Under the pieces are notes generated by a model. The model was not told the DNA's origin. It did no database searches and saw only the letters and a program-made list of their open reading frames with translations. From Splendidivirga corallicola (GTDB lineage: Bacteria > Bacteroidota > Bacteroidia > Cytophagales > Cyclobacteriaceae), in the NCBI GenBank assembly GCA_030442035.1, contig JAUJEA010000002.1, positions 62,001 to 126,000 of the forward strand: DNA of 64,000 nt, given 5' to 3'. Position 1 is the first letter of the stretch. Every line of letters begins with the position of its first letter. This document shows, piece by piece, positions 35,797 through 44,671 of this stretch. A program made the translations under genes and the position numbers.

Positions 35797-36033
35797 ATAC
35801 AATTACCCTAAATTTCTTCTTGTGTCGTACATCAGTTCCAGCAGAAAAGTGAATAGTTCTTTTTTTGGTCCATTTAAAATACAATTTTATCTATAAGGAA
35901 ATTTTCATTATCCGTCGCAGTCAGAAACGACATTTTATGATCTTTATTACAAATGAAGATTGTAAGACTAAATTCCTTGAAAGAAAAACACTTTTATGTT
36001 TTTGGAATGCTTTCTAAATCAAAACCGAATGAG

Positions 36034-36041
36034 TACTTTTG
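36034..36041 (+). promoter_or_regulatory. -7 box of typA
   Basis: TACTTTTG, a full match to TAnnTTTG, ends 20 bp before ATG 36062. It also shows that the longer frame beginning at 35996 would start upstream of the transcript. Confidence 0.65.
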
Positions 36042-36061
36042 CGCCTTCAAAATTGAATCTA

Positions 36062-37867
36062 ATGGATAGCATCAGAAATATAGCCATCATTGCACACGTA
36101 GATCATGGTAAGACAACCTTGGTAGATAAGATCATCTATGCGTCTCAAATCTTCCGGGAAAATCAGGAAACAAAAGAGCTTATTCTTGACAATAACGATC
36201 TGGAACGAGAAAGAGGTATTACCATCCTTTCTAAAAATGTTTCGGTAACTTATAAAAATGTTAAGATCAATATTATTGACACACCCGGTCACGCTGATTT
36301 TGGTGGTGAAGTGGAAAGAGTACTTAAGATGGCTGATGGTGTTTTGTTGTTGGTGGATGCCTTTGAAGGGGTCATGCCTCAGACACGGTTTGTTCTGAGT
36401 AAGGCGCTTTCATTAGGACTAAAACCCATTGTTGTGATCAACAAAGTAGACAAGCAGAACTGTCGCCCTGATGAAGTTCAGGAACAGGTATTTGATCTTA
36501 TGTTTAATTTGGATGCGACTGAAGAACAATTGGATTTTGTCACAATCTATGGTTCTTCGAAACAGGGATGGATGAGTCATGATTGGAAGCAACCTACGGA
36601 TAATATCACTCCTTTATTGGATGAGATCATCAAAACGATTCCGCCGGCTCCACGTCATGAAGGCACTCCTCAATTGCAAATTACTTCCCTGGATTATTCC
36701 TCATTTGTAGGAAGAATTGCCATTGGCCGCGTCTATAAGGGTTCTTTGAAAGAAGGAGCCATGATGGGATTGTGCAAAAAGGATGGGAGTGTTAAAAAGG
36801 TCAAAATCAAAGAACTACAGATCTTTGAAGGATTAGGAAAATTAAAAGTTGATGCGGTACATTCCGGAGATATTTGTGCCATAACCGGATTGGAAGATTT
36901 TGAAATTGGTGATACGCTCACAAGCTTTGAAGATCCGGAACCGCTACCGCGAATAGCGATTGATGAGCCTACCATGAGTATGCTATTCACCATCAACAAT
37001 TCTCCGTTTTTTGGTAAGGAAGGAAAGTTTGTAACATCCAGGCACTTAAGGGACAGGCTTTTCAAGGAAACTGAAAAAAACCTGGCGCTTAAAATACAAG
37101 AAACGGATACGGAAGATAAGTTCCTGGTTTTTGGAAGAGGTATCCTTCATTTATCAGTGCTCATAGAAACCATGAGGAGAGAAGGTTATGAACTACAGGT
37201 TGGCCAGCCTCAGGTAATTATCAAAGAGATAGAAGGCCAGAAAAATGAGCCTATTGAACATCTGGTTGTCGATGTTCCCGAGGAATCTTCCGGCAAAGTC
37301 ATTGAGTTGGTCACACAAAGAAAGGGCGAGCTTACCGTGATGGAACCGAAAGGCGATTTGCAGCATCTCGAGTTCGATATTCCTGCGCGAGGATTAATTG
37401 GTCTCAGAAACAATGTATTGACAGCAACGGCCGGTGAGGCTATTATGACCCATCGATTCAAAGGTTATGAACCATTCAAAGGTGATATCCCCTCAAGGAT
37501 TAATGGCTCTTTAATATCTATGGAAACAGGTATGGGAACCGGTTATGCCATTGATAAACTTCAGGATCGTGGGATCTTTTTTGTAGATCCCGGTGAGGAA
37601 GTATACACTGGTCAGGTTATTGGGGAACATTCAAGATCAAATGATATTGTGGTCAATATTCAAAAAGGCAAAAAACTAACCAACATGCGCGCTGCAGGTT
37701 CGGACGATAACACCAAAATTGCCCCTAAGAAAACTTTCTCCTTGGAAGAAACACTTGAGTATATCCAAAAAGATGAATACGTAGAGGTGACACCAAAGTC
37801 TATCAGAATGAGAAAGATCTATTTGGATGAAAACGAAAGGAAGAGGATGGCGAGTAAAGTGGAGTAA
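36062..37867 (+). CDS. typA: Translational GTPase TypA/BipA
   Basis: 601 residues from ATG 36062 (MDSIRNIAIIAHVDHGKTTL), the normal family start and length; 22 upstream codons are in frame but lie across the promoter. G1 AHVDHGKTT, G2/RGITI in ERERGITILSKN, G3 DTPGHADFGGEVERVL, G4 NKVDKQNCRPDE, then EF-G-like domains II, III and V and the TypA-specific C-terminal domain with GPRGLIG-like PARGLIGLRNN and RIYLDENER-type end. Binds the ribosome and helps 50S assembly and stress or cold adaptation. Confidence 0.97.
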   Translation: MDSIRNIAIIAHVDHGKTTLVDKIIYASQIFRENQETKELILDNNDLERERGITILSKNVSVTYKNVKINIIDTPGHADFGGEVERVLKMADGVLLLVDAFEGVMPQTRFVLSKALSLGLKPIVVINKVDKQNCRPDEVQEQVFDLMFNLDATEEQLDFVTIYGSSKQGWMSHDWKQPTDNITPLLDEIIKTIPPAPRHEGTPQLQITSLDYSSFVGRIAIGRVYKGSLKEGAMMGLCKKDGSVKKVKIKELQIFEGLGKLKVDAVHSGDICAITGLEDFEIGDTLTSFEDPEPLPRIAIDEPTMSMLFTINNSPFFGKEGKFVTSRHLRDRLFKETEKNLALKIQETDTEDKFLVFGRGILHLSVLIETMRREGYELQVGQPQVIIKEIEGQKNEPIEHLVVDVPEESSGKVIELVTQRKGELTVMEPKGDLQHLEFDIPARGLIGLRNNVLTATAGEAIMTHRFKGYEPFKGDIPSRINGSLISMETGMGTGYAIDKLQDRGIFFVDPGEEVYTGQVIGEHSRSNDIVVNIQKGKKLTNMRAAGSDDNTKIAPKKTFSLEETLEYIQKDEYVEVTPKSIRMRKIYLDENERKRMASKVE

Positions 37868-37871
37868 ATTT

Positions 37872-37929
37872 CAATTGTCAAATGTCAAAATCCGATCTTT
37901 GGAATTTTGAGTTATGAATTTTGAATGAG
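37872..37929. repeat. Degenerate 7-bp tandem repeat
   Basis: Two blocks in the gap between typA and the DCC gene: CAATTGT / CAAATGT / CAAAATC from 37872, and GAATTTT / GAGTTAT / GAATTTT / GAATGAG from 37902. Phase slips by two bases between the blocks. Confidence 0.6.
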
Positions 37930-37996
37930 TGTTTATTTCTCTTATTTCTTAGTCACTACACATTAGGATCTACAATACATAAAACTGGGATAATAG

Positions 37997-38395
37997 TTAA
38001 TCCAAAAACTTTGCTTTAAGCTCAGGAGTAGGGATCATGCATTGATCATTTCTTCCAAACCATTTATAGCGGTTTCTGGCAATGATGGAATACACAAAAT
38101 CTCTTATGGGGGCTGGAATAATGATGAAAGCGTATAATAGTTTCCACAGACCACCTAACTTTTTCATCGTGCGTAAAGCAGCTGTGGATCTTCTATAAAA
38201 TTTATCACCCTCTACCAATACGAAGGATTCATAGTCATCGACCGGCAAATCAAATTTCTTCAGTCGTTCCTGGCCGGCTTCTGATTGCAGAGAAGCAAAC
38301 AGGAAAACATTTTTTTTGTCTCTCTTAATAATGAATTGAACACTTCCATTACAGAGATTACAAACACCATCAAAAAGCAAAACCGGTTTATTCAT
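37997..38395 (-). CDS. DCC-family thiol-disulfide oxidoreductase-like protein (DUF393)
   Basis: 132 residues. LLFDGVCNLCNGSVQFI contains the DxxCxxC motif of the family, followed by the thioredoxin-like SLQSEAGQERLKKF and ending PTPELKAKFLD. Predicted thiol-disulfide oxidoreductase; substrate unknown. The helix GGLWKLLYAFIIIPAPI is hydrophobic and may touch the membrane. Confidence 0.93.
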   Translation of the reverse strand: MNKPVLLFDGVCNLCNGSVQFIIKRDKKNVFLFASLQSEAGQERLKKFDLPVDDYESFVLVEGDKFYRRSTAALRTMKKLGGLWKLLYAFIIIPAPIRDFVYSIIARNRYKWFGRNDQCMIPTPELKAKFLD

Positions 38396-38886
38396 TGATC
38401 ACCAACTGTTGGTTTTAGATTGTAACGCTTAATATATGGATGTGTTTGCATTATACACGAATTTTTACTTATTAATCAATGACAATTTATCCTACTTGTC
38501 AACTTTTCGAAAGTATTTGTTAAGCCCCACAAAGTAGGGTTAATTAATTTTTGCACATCCGGGTAATGTGCTGTAAGTTTACTATAATGCGGACATTAGT
38601 AACATAATATATGTTATAGAGCTCAGCACAAATCAAAATAGGTAACCTTTTCAATTAATTATTGATAGCAAATTAATAACTAAACAAGGAAAGGTCGGAA
38701 AAGAAACCAAATATTATCCTAACACCCCACAATTAGTGTTTGGTAAAAATCAAGGAGATAATGGTTTTCTGCCTAATCAAAGGATTGGTCAGAGAGACAT
38801 TTTACGATGACACAATATGTGTTCAAGGTTCAACATAACAAGAATTAAAAAACCGCTTATTTAGCATTAACTAGAAAGGATAAAAA
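38396..38886. other. Intergenic region upstream of the VOC/MFS pair
   Basis: 491 bp, no coding frame. It contains an inverted repeat TAACATA-ATA-TATGTTA (38600-38616), a small ACCAA/TTGGT dyad beside the DCC start (38400-38412), a weak stem CTGCC-AATC/GATT-GGTCAG near 38778-38801 and an AAAGGA ribosome-binding-like sequence before the VOC ATG. Long for this compact chromosome. Confidence 0.5.
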
Positions 38887-39291
38887 ATGAATACTGACTT
38901 CCCTAGCAGTGATATGGAATTGACCCATATCCTGGTTGTGAGTAACATGGAATCATCAAGATCGTTTTATCGAGATGTGTTAGGAGCAACAATTGTAAGA
39001 GAATACGGCGGCACATCTTGTGTTCTGAATTTCCAGGGCAGTTGGTTACTCCTTGTTACAGGAGGGGAACCAACTAAAGACAAGCCCACCGTAACTTTTG
39101 CTCCGCCACAAGACGCCAACAAGATAAGCCATGCCATGACAATTCGTGTGCCGGACTGCCAATCGGCTTATGAGACTCTCAAGTCACGGGGTGCAGTATT
39201 TCTAACACCACCAGTCGACTGGGGTGCTGAAATTCGATGCTTTTTCCGTGACCCGGATGGCCATCTTCTGGAAATCAGCCAGGCGCTCTGA
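38887..39291 (+). CDS. VOC-family protein (glyoxalase/dioxygenase fold)
   Basis: 134 residues. MELTHILVVSNMESSRSFYRDVLGA is the typical first beta-alpha-beta module, CFFRDPDGHLLEIS the metal-ligand Glu-bearing end. Possible roles are glyoxalase, extradiol dioxygenase or antibiotic sequestration; not resolvable. AAAGGA sits 7-8 bp before the ATG, a Shine-Dalgarno sequence unusual in this window, and sampled 60-bp stretches of the gene are 52-55 percent GC against about 40 percent in neighbours, so recent transfer is plausible. 15 bp before an MFS transporter. Confidence 0.9.
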   Translation: MNTDFPSSDMELTHILVVSNMESSRSFYRDVLGATIVREYGGTSCVLNFQGSWLLLVTGGEPTKDKPTVTFAPPQDANKISHAMTIRVPDCQSAYETLKSRGAVFLTPPVDWGAEIRCFFRDPDGHLLEISQAL

Positions 39292-39306
39292 CCTTGCACA
39301 TTAACC

Positions 39307-40659
39307 ATGAAAGACACTCATCAAATAAATCACGCCACTGAGACCGCTTCGATAACATCCAAAGCCTCAATTTTCCCTATTTTACTGGTCAATTTCATTG
39401 GCACTTTAGGCTATAGTATCATCTTACCTTTCCTGATCGTATTAGTGATCAAACTAGGTGGAAATGAATTGATTTATGGTATAATGGGAGCCACTTATTC
39501 TTTCTTCCAACTCATTGGCGCCCCTATATTGGGTAAATGGTCGGATAATTTTGGGCGAAAAAAAATCCTTTTATTAAGCCAGGCAGGGACATTTTTGGCT
39601 TGGGTCTTATTTATCATTGCCCTGCGAATCCCAAATACAACTTTGGCTCATATAAATTCATCATTATTTGGAATCTTTATATTAACCATCCCACTGCTGG
39701 TTTTGTTTGCAGCAAGAGCATTGGATGGTATTACCGGTGGCAATGTATCTGTCGCAAATGCCTACCTGGCTGATATCACCTCTGACAAAGACAGAAAAAG
39801 CAACTTTGGGAAAATGGCTGCATCTGCAAACTTAGGATTCATCATTGGGCCGGCTTTCGCCGGTATCTTAGGAGGAACTGTTTTAGGTGAGTTATTGCCG
39901 GTATTAATGGCAATGGTTATTTCCTTGATAGCCATTTTTGTTATAGCGTTCTTAATGGTTGAATCAAATCCATGTATCATAACCAAACCCGTGGAGAGTT
40001 GTAAAATCAAGAAAGTTCTTGGACAGGAGCACAAAGATTGCTATAAGGTCACTGGAGCCGACAAGGTTACATTTGGACAGATATTAAATCTTAAATATAT
40101 TCCATTCGTCCTGATTCTTTACTTTATCATTTTTCTGGCATTCAACTTCTTCTATGTTGCTTTTCCGGTACACGCAGTTCAGAGTCTCGAATGGAGTCTT
40201 TTGGAACTTGGGATTTTCTTTTCAGTGATGGGATTTATTATGGTTTGTGTCCAAGGTCCTGTTCTAAGCAAAATCTCAGGTAAATTTTCCGATAGTGTTT
40301 TGGCCATTGCCGGGAGCACCTTGTTAGGAGCGAGTTTTTTTCTTTTTACCAGCAGTAATGAAATATTGATCTATATAGGTGTGGTACTCTTTTCCAGCGG
40401 GAATGGAATCATGTGGCCTTCTTTTCTATCAATACTTTCCAAAGTCGCAGGTCAAAAATATCAAGGTGTGATTCAGGGATACGCAAGTAGTACCGGCAGC
40501 CTGGCCAGTATTATAGGCCTGATTACCGGCGGTCTTATATATGGATTGATCGGAGCAACAACATTTTGGATACCTGGAATATTATTGCTAATTATTTTCG
40601 CACTCTCCTTTAAGTTACTAACAATTGAAGAGATCTATTCAACTGAAGCTATTGATTAA
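39307..40659 (+). CDS. MFS transporter, TetA-like
   Basis: 450 residues, 12 predicted TM helices. Motif A-type loop GKWSDNFGRKKILLLS between TM2 and TM3, ARALDGITGGNVSVANAYLADIT (motif C-like region) in TM5, and a cytoplasmic central loop with unusual Cys/Lys content (NPCIITKPVESCKIKK, KDCYKV). Drug:proton antiporter type; substrate unknown. Adjacent to the VOC gene, a pairing that would fit resistance to a small molecule (inference). Confidence 0.92.
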   Translation: MKDTHQINHATETASITSKASIFPILLVNFIGTLGYSIILPFLIVLVIKLGGNELIYGIMGATYSFFQLIGAPILGKWSDNFGRKKILLLSQAGTFLAWVLFIIALRIPNTTLAHINSSLFGIFILTIPLLVLFAARALDGITGGNVSVANAYLADITSDKDRKSNFGKMAASANLGFIIGPAFAGILGGTVLGELLPVLMAMVISLIAIFVIAFLMVESNPCIITKPVESCKIKKVLGQEHKDCYKVTGADKVTFGQILNLKYIPFVLILYFIIFLAFNFFYVAFPVHAVQSLEWSLLELGIFFSVMGFIMVCVQGPVLSKISGKFSDSVLAIAGSTLLGASFFLFTSSNEILIYIGVVLFSSGNGIMWPSFLSILSKVAGQKYQGVIQGYASSTGSLASIIGLITGGLIYGLIGATTFWIPGILLLIIFALSFKLLTIEEIYSTEAID

Positions 40660-41019
40660 AAAATATTTTGTAAGGAGCGTAAATATTCAATGCTTGCTCA
40701 GCGTTCAAAATATATCATCCGGAATCCCATGCTTTTGGACTTATAATGCAGCATAATGATTGTATCTATCAATTTCCATTCATGGAACCAGGTTAAAAAT
40801 TATAATTTTATCACTTTACCTCTCAATTAGTTTGGGAAATCAGATGCCAAACTGTTAAAAATCGCTACATGATTATGAGGAGAATATTGCGTTTTCTTTT
40901 GAACAAATTGAAGGCAATATTCAGGAAAAGAAGTGATAATCCTGCATTTGTTTTTAGCTATAGGTCGATCTAAATTCGCAACTTATTTAAACATCCAATA
41001 ATTATAACAAACAAAGTTT
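40660..41019. other. Intergenic region before the OmpA lipoprotein gene
   Basis: 360 bp with stops in all frames. A 34-codon basic open frame at 40868-40972 is too short and featureless to call. No terminator or clear promoter seen. Confidence 0.5.
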
Positions 41020-41715
41020 ATGCAAAACAAATTGAGAAAGCTATTGTCAATATCAACGAGTCTGATGGTTACAATGGCTATAGTGGGAAGTTCGTATATG
41101 TTGTCCGGTTGCAAGGCAAGCAACACGGCAAAGGGTGGTCTTATCGGCGCTGCCGGAGGAGCTACCTTAGGGGCCATTATTGGTAGTGGCTCAGACAATA
41201 CGGCTACAGGTGCAATCATTGGTGCTGTGGTAGGTGGCACTGCCGGAGCGCTTATTGGGAGAAAAATGGACAAGCAGGCAGAGGAGCTCAGAAATGATCT
41301 GAAAGGAGCTAAGGTTGAGCGGATCGGAGAAGGTATAAAAATTACCTTTGATTCAGGCTTAATGTTCGATGTAAATTCTTACGGCCTTAAATCCCAAACT
41401 AAAACAAACCTCACTGATTTGTCCGCAACATTAAATAAATATCCGGACACCAATGTCCTCATTGAAGGGCACACTGATAGTTCCGGAGCAAGTGAATACA
41501 ACCAAAAGCTATCGGACCAAAGAGCCGGTTCGGTTTCTTCTTATTTGATTTCGAAAGGAGTAGCGCCATCAAGACTCACAACCATGGGCTATGGTGAAAT
41601 GCAACCCATAGCAGATAATGAGACCGCCAATGGCCGTGAGCAGAATAGAAGGGTTGAGGTAGCAATTTATGCCAATGAAAAAATGAAAAGGATGGCTAAA
41701 CGGGGTGATTTATAA
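41020..41715 (+). CDS. OmpA-family lipoprotein with glycine zipper
   Basis: 231 residues. Lipoprotein signal ending MLSGCKAS (Cys near residue 31). Residues 36-90 are a glycine-zipper membrane segment (GGLIGAAGGATLGAIIGSG, then a second GAIIGAVVGGTAGALIG). Residues about 105-220 are an OmpA peptidoglycan-binding domain: IKITFDSGLMFDVNS, NVLIEGHTDSSGASEYNQ, LSDQRAGSVSSYL, NRRVEVAIY. YiaD/Pal-like envelope anchor. Monocistronic. Confidence 0.94.
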   Translation: MQNKLRKLLSISTSLMVTMAIVGSSYMLSGCKASNTAKGGLIGAAGGATLGAIIGSGSDNTATGAIIGAVVGGTAGALIGRKMDKQAEELRNDLKGAKVERIGEGIKITFDSGLMFDVNSYGLKSQTKTNLTDLSATLNKYPDTNVLIEGHTDSSGASEYNQKLSDQRAGSVSSYLISKGVAPSRLTTMGYGEMQPIADNETANGREQNRRVEVAIYANEKMKRMAKRGDL

Positions 41716-41857
41716 TCCTCCATCAAAATTAACTATTTCTAATACTGTTCCGGGTATCTTTGCTGATATCCGGAACTTATATGTTTTAAGCCCCTGATTG
41801 ATGCTATTCATAGCATCTACACTGCGTTATCGAAATGCTATTTTTTCAAATATTGGT

Positions 41858-42724
41858 CTAAGATTTCTTCCTCATCAACTCAAACATATCCCACATCTCC
41901 GGAGTTACTCTTTCCAGGTTATTAAATTCTCCAGCTCCTTTGATCCATTCCCCTCCATCAATTGTGACCACTTCTCCATTCACATAAGCAGAAAAATCTG
42001 AAATAAGATAGGCAGCCAGGTTAGCCAATTCCTGGTGCTCCCCTACTCTTTTAAGAGGAACTCTTCTTGCCGGATCGAATTTATCTTTCAGATCGCCAGG
42101 CAATAAACGACTCCAGGCTCCTTCCGTAGGAAAAGGACCCGGTGCAATTGCATTCATTCTAATATTGTATTTGGCCCATTCAACTGCCAGCGACCTCGTT
42201 AAAGCAAGCACTCCTGCCTTAGAACAAGCTGAGGGCACTACATATCCGGAACCGGTCCAGGCATAGGTGGTCACAATGTTAAGCATGGTACCTGCCTGTT
42301 TTTTATTGATCCAATGTTTACCAAGTGCCATGGTATAATAATAGGTTCCTTTTAAAACGATATCCACGATGGTGTCAAAAGCTCTGTGTGATAATCTTTC
42401 CGTAGGGCTAATAAAATTACCTGCTGCATTATTCACCAAACCATTTATCGCACCAAATTCCTCTTCACTTTTATGGATGACTTGCTCAACTTCCTCAAAA
42501 TTCCGCACATCACAAGCTAATGGAAGTACTTTTCCTCCAGTTTCATCAGACAGCTCTTTAGCCGTTTTTTCCAAAACCTGGATCTTGCGGCTAGCTATTA
42601 CGAGGTTTGCTCCAAGTTCCAAAAAATATTTCCCCATAGCGCGTCCCAAACCAGTCCCACCCCCAGTAATGATGATGGTCTTGTTCTTTAAAGCATCATC
42701 TTTTAACATTCCTTGGTTTTGCAT
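41858..42724 (-). CDS. SDR oxidoreductase, 2,4-dienoyl-CoA reductase-like
   Basis: 288 residues. Rossmann motif TIIITGGGTGLGRAMGKYF, NAD(P) site LVIASRK, NNAAGNFISP, and instead of classical YxxxK the GSGYVVPSACSKAGVLALT sequence, in which Tyr and Lys are spaced as in mitochondrial/bacterial dienoyl-CoA reductases. Ends with NGEVVTIDGGEW and a helix. Predicted NADPH-dependent reduction of 2,4-dienoyl-CoA during degradation of unsaturated fatty acids. Confidence 0.92.
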   Translation of the reverse strand: MQNQGMLKDDALKNKTIIITGGGTGLGRAMGKYFLELGANLVIASRKIQVLEKTAKELSDETGGKVLPLACDVRNFEEVEQVIHKSEEEFGAINGLVNNAAGNFISPTERLSHRAFDTIVDIVLKGTYYYTMALGKHWINKKQAGTMLNIVTTYAWTGSGYVVPSACSKAGVLALTRSLAVEWAKYNIRMNAIAPGPFPTEGAWSRLLPGDLKDKFDPARRVPLKRVGEHQELANLAAYLISDFSAYVNGEVVTIDGGEWIKGAGEFNNLERVTPEMWDMFELMRKKS

Positions 42725-42919
42725 GTTATTTATATCAATTGTTAGTAGTTCAATTCAAATTACATTGTGGAAAATATCCAATTCCTCCAGGCATGTGGAA
42801 TTATTGAAATTTTTCAGTCTCATGAATATAGGATAAAAGCATGTATTTGAAAAAGATGATCTTGGAAGATGCAAAAGAGTCGAAGAATTAACATCTTTGT
42901 AATTCATTTATCCCACGTC

Positions 42920-43447
42920 ATGATTATCGCTGAGCAAAAGAAAAAATCAAATATTTCAGAGTATATTATTTATATGTATCAGACCGAAGATCTGATCAGA
43001 TCATACAAATTCAATATAGATGAAATAGCAACCTATGTTGTCAAACATATCCCTGCTCAGGAATCCGACAAACAGAACTTGGTGAAATGGTATGCAGAAA
43101 TTGCAAAACAGATGCAGGAGGAAGGTATTGAGAAAAGTGGTCACCTGAGTTTTGTCAATGAAATTATGGAGGCACTGTCGGCCATGAATCTGGAATTGAT
43201 CAAGTCAGACAGGGATTATCGAAAGATTTACGATCAGGCCAAGATCCATATCAAAAAAAACCGTGATTTATCCGAAGGAAAAATCACCGATGATATACAG
43301 ATCTGCATGAATGGGATTTATGGCTTTTTATTATTGAGAATGAATGGAAAAAAACTTGATGAAAGTCTTCAATCCAGTATTAACGCTTTCGGAGATCTTC
43401 TGTCCTATCTCAGTTACAAATATCAAAAAAGAAACGCAACACAATAA
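42920..43447 (+). CDS. DUF4924 family protein
   Basis: 175 residues from ATG 42920 (MIIAEQKKKSNISEYIIYM), which is the conserved family start; an ATG 17 codons earlier adds a foreign-looking stretch. All-helical cytoplasmic protein with FVNEIMEALSAMNLELIKS and a C-terminal GIYGFLLLRM helix. Bacteroidota-specific, function unknown. A near-consensus -7 box (CATCTTTG, 42892-42899) lies 20 bp before the ATG and supports this start. Confidence 0.9.
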   Translation: MIIAEQKKKSNISEYIIYMYQTEDLIRSYKFNIDEIATYVVKHIPAQESDKQNLVKWYAEIAKQMQEEGIEKSGHLSFVNEIMEALSAMNLELIKSDRDYRKIYDQAKIHIKKNRDLSEGKITDDIQICMNGIYGFLLLRMNGKKLDESLQSSINAFGDLLSYLSYKYQKRNATQ

Positions 43448-43653
43448 TTTTTTAGCAAGTCATATAACGAATAACTTCGGGTATTCAAACAGCTACCAGG
43501 TATTTTCACCGAAAACTACTATATAAATTATGCCCTGGTATTAACTTGGCAATTAACGCTATAAGTATCCAAAGAAATGATTATTTGTACGTAGTTGTTG
43601 ACAGGACAGGAGAATCAGGATACAGATTGTTCTACTCACTTTAAACAAAAAAA

Positions 43654-44520
43654 ATGCGCTGGAAAGGTAGACGACAAAGCTCCCATGTGGAAGACCGAAG
43701 GTCTCGCAGCAGAGGTCCTAGAATGGGCAGAGGTAAGGTTGCCTTAGGAGGCATGGGTACTATTGTTATTTTAGTGATCATGCTGATCATGGGCGAAAAT
43801 CCCCTAAGCTTGTTACAAGGTATTGATAGTTCATCATCATACATCCAGGATGCTGAGTATGTTCCAACGGCAGAAGAGGAGGAATTAGCGGATTTTGTTA
43901 AGACTGTTTTGGCGGATACTGAGGATGTCTGGACAAAGCTATTCAGAGAACAAAATTCTCAATATCAATTCCCGACATTGGTTCTTTTCACTGGTGGAGT
44001 ACAATCCGGCTGCGGAGCGGCTAGTTCAGCCACGGGTCCTTTCTATTGCGGCGCAGATGAAAAAGTTTATATAGATCTGAGTTTTTGTAATGAGCTTAGA
44101 GATCGTTACAAAGCACCGGGAGACTTCGCAGTTGCCTATGTTATTGCTCATGAAGTGGGGCACCATATCCAACATCTTATGGGAATTTCCGGTCGGGTAC
44201 ACCAAATGAGGCGACAACTAAGCCAGAAAGAATACAATAAATTATCTGTTAAACTGGAACTTCAGGCAGATTTTCTTGCAGGGGTTTGGGCCCATCATGC
44301 CAACAAAATGAAAAATATACTTGAAGATGGAGACATTCAGGAAGCATTAGGCGCTGCTAATGCCATTGGAGATGACAGGCTTCAAAAGCAGGCTCGGGGA
44401 TACGTTGTTCCAGACAGTTTTACACATGGAACCTCAGAGCAAAGAATGCGTTGGTTCAAGCTTGGTTTCACCTCGGGCGATCTCTCAAAAGGGGATACAT
44501 TTAAGACAGATAATTTGTAA
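43654..44520 (+). CDS. Neutral zinc metallopeptidase (YpfJ-type)
   Basis: 288 residues. Arg-rich N-terminal tail with MRWKGRRQSSHVEDRR, one TM helix (GGMGTIVILVIMLIMG), then the domain with GCGAASSATGPFYCG, KVYIDLSFC, zinc motif VIAHEVGHHIQHL and the third-ligand region KLELQADFLAGVWAHH. Membrane-attached, active site outside the cytoplasm. YpfJ-type peptidases have no established substrate. Confidence 0.95.
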   Translation: MRWKGRRQSSHVEDRRSRSRGPRMGRGKVALGGMGTIVILVIMLIMGENPLSLLQGIDSSSSYIQDAEYVPTAEEEELADFVKTVLADTEDVWTKLFREQNSQYQFPTLVLFTGGVQSGCGAASSATGPFYCGADEKVYIDLSFCNELRDRYKAPGDFAVAYVIAHEVGHHIQHLMGISGRVHQMRRQLSQKEYNKLSVKLELQADFLAGVWAHHANKMKNILEDGDIQEALGAANAIGDDRLQKQARGYVVPDSFTHGTSEQRMRWFKLGFTSGDLSKGDTFKTDNL

Positions 44521-44671
44521 AAGGTGAACGCAGCAAACGCAACAGGTTTAAAAACATTTCAAGTCATAAATCAGAACCAAAATACGAAAGTCACCAAAAC
44601 ATTTGGTCAACTTCATATATTAGGTCGTTATTTTCATATTTTTAGAATATCAGGATATCCATTTTAATGAC

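Larger units (their letters stand above)
35653..36061. other. Divergent intergenic region, kinase/typA
   Basis: 409 bp with a 9+1+9 dyad at 35778-35796 and the typA -7 box at 36034-36041. No coding frame is visible. Confidence 0.6.

Noticed and set aside
35996-36061. 22-codon N-terminal extension of TypA
   Set aside because: Family start is MDSIRNIAIIAHVDHGKTT, and the -7 box at 36034-36041 lies inside the extension.
40868-40972. 34-codon basic open frame before the OmpA lipoprotein
   Set aside because: Too short, low complexity (Arg/Lys/Leu), no conserved feature.
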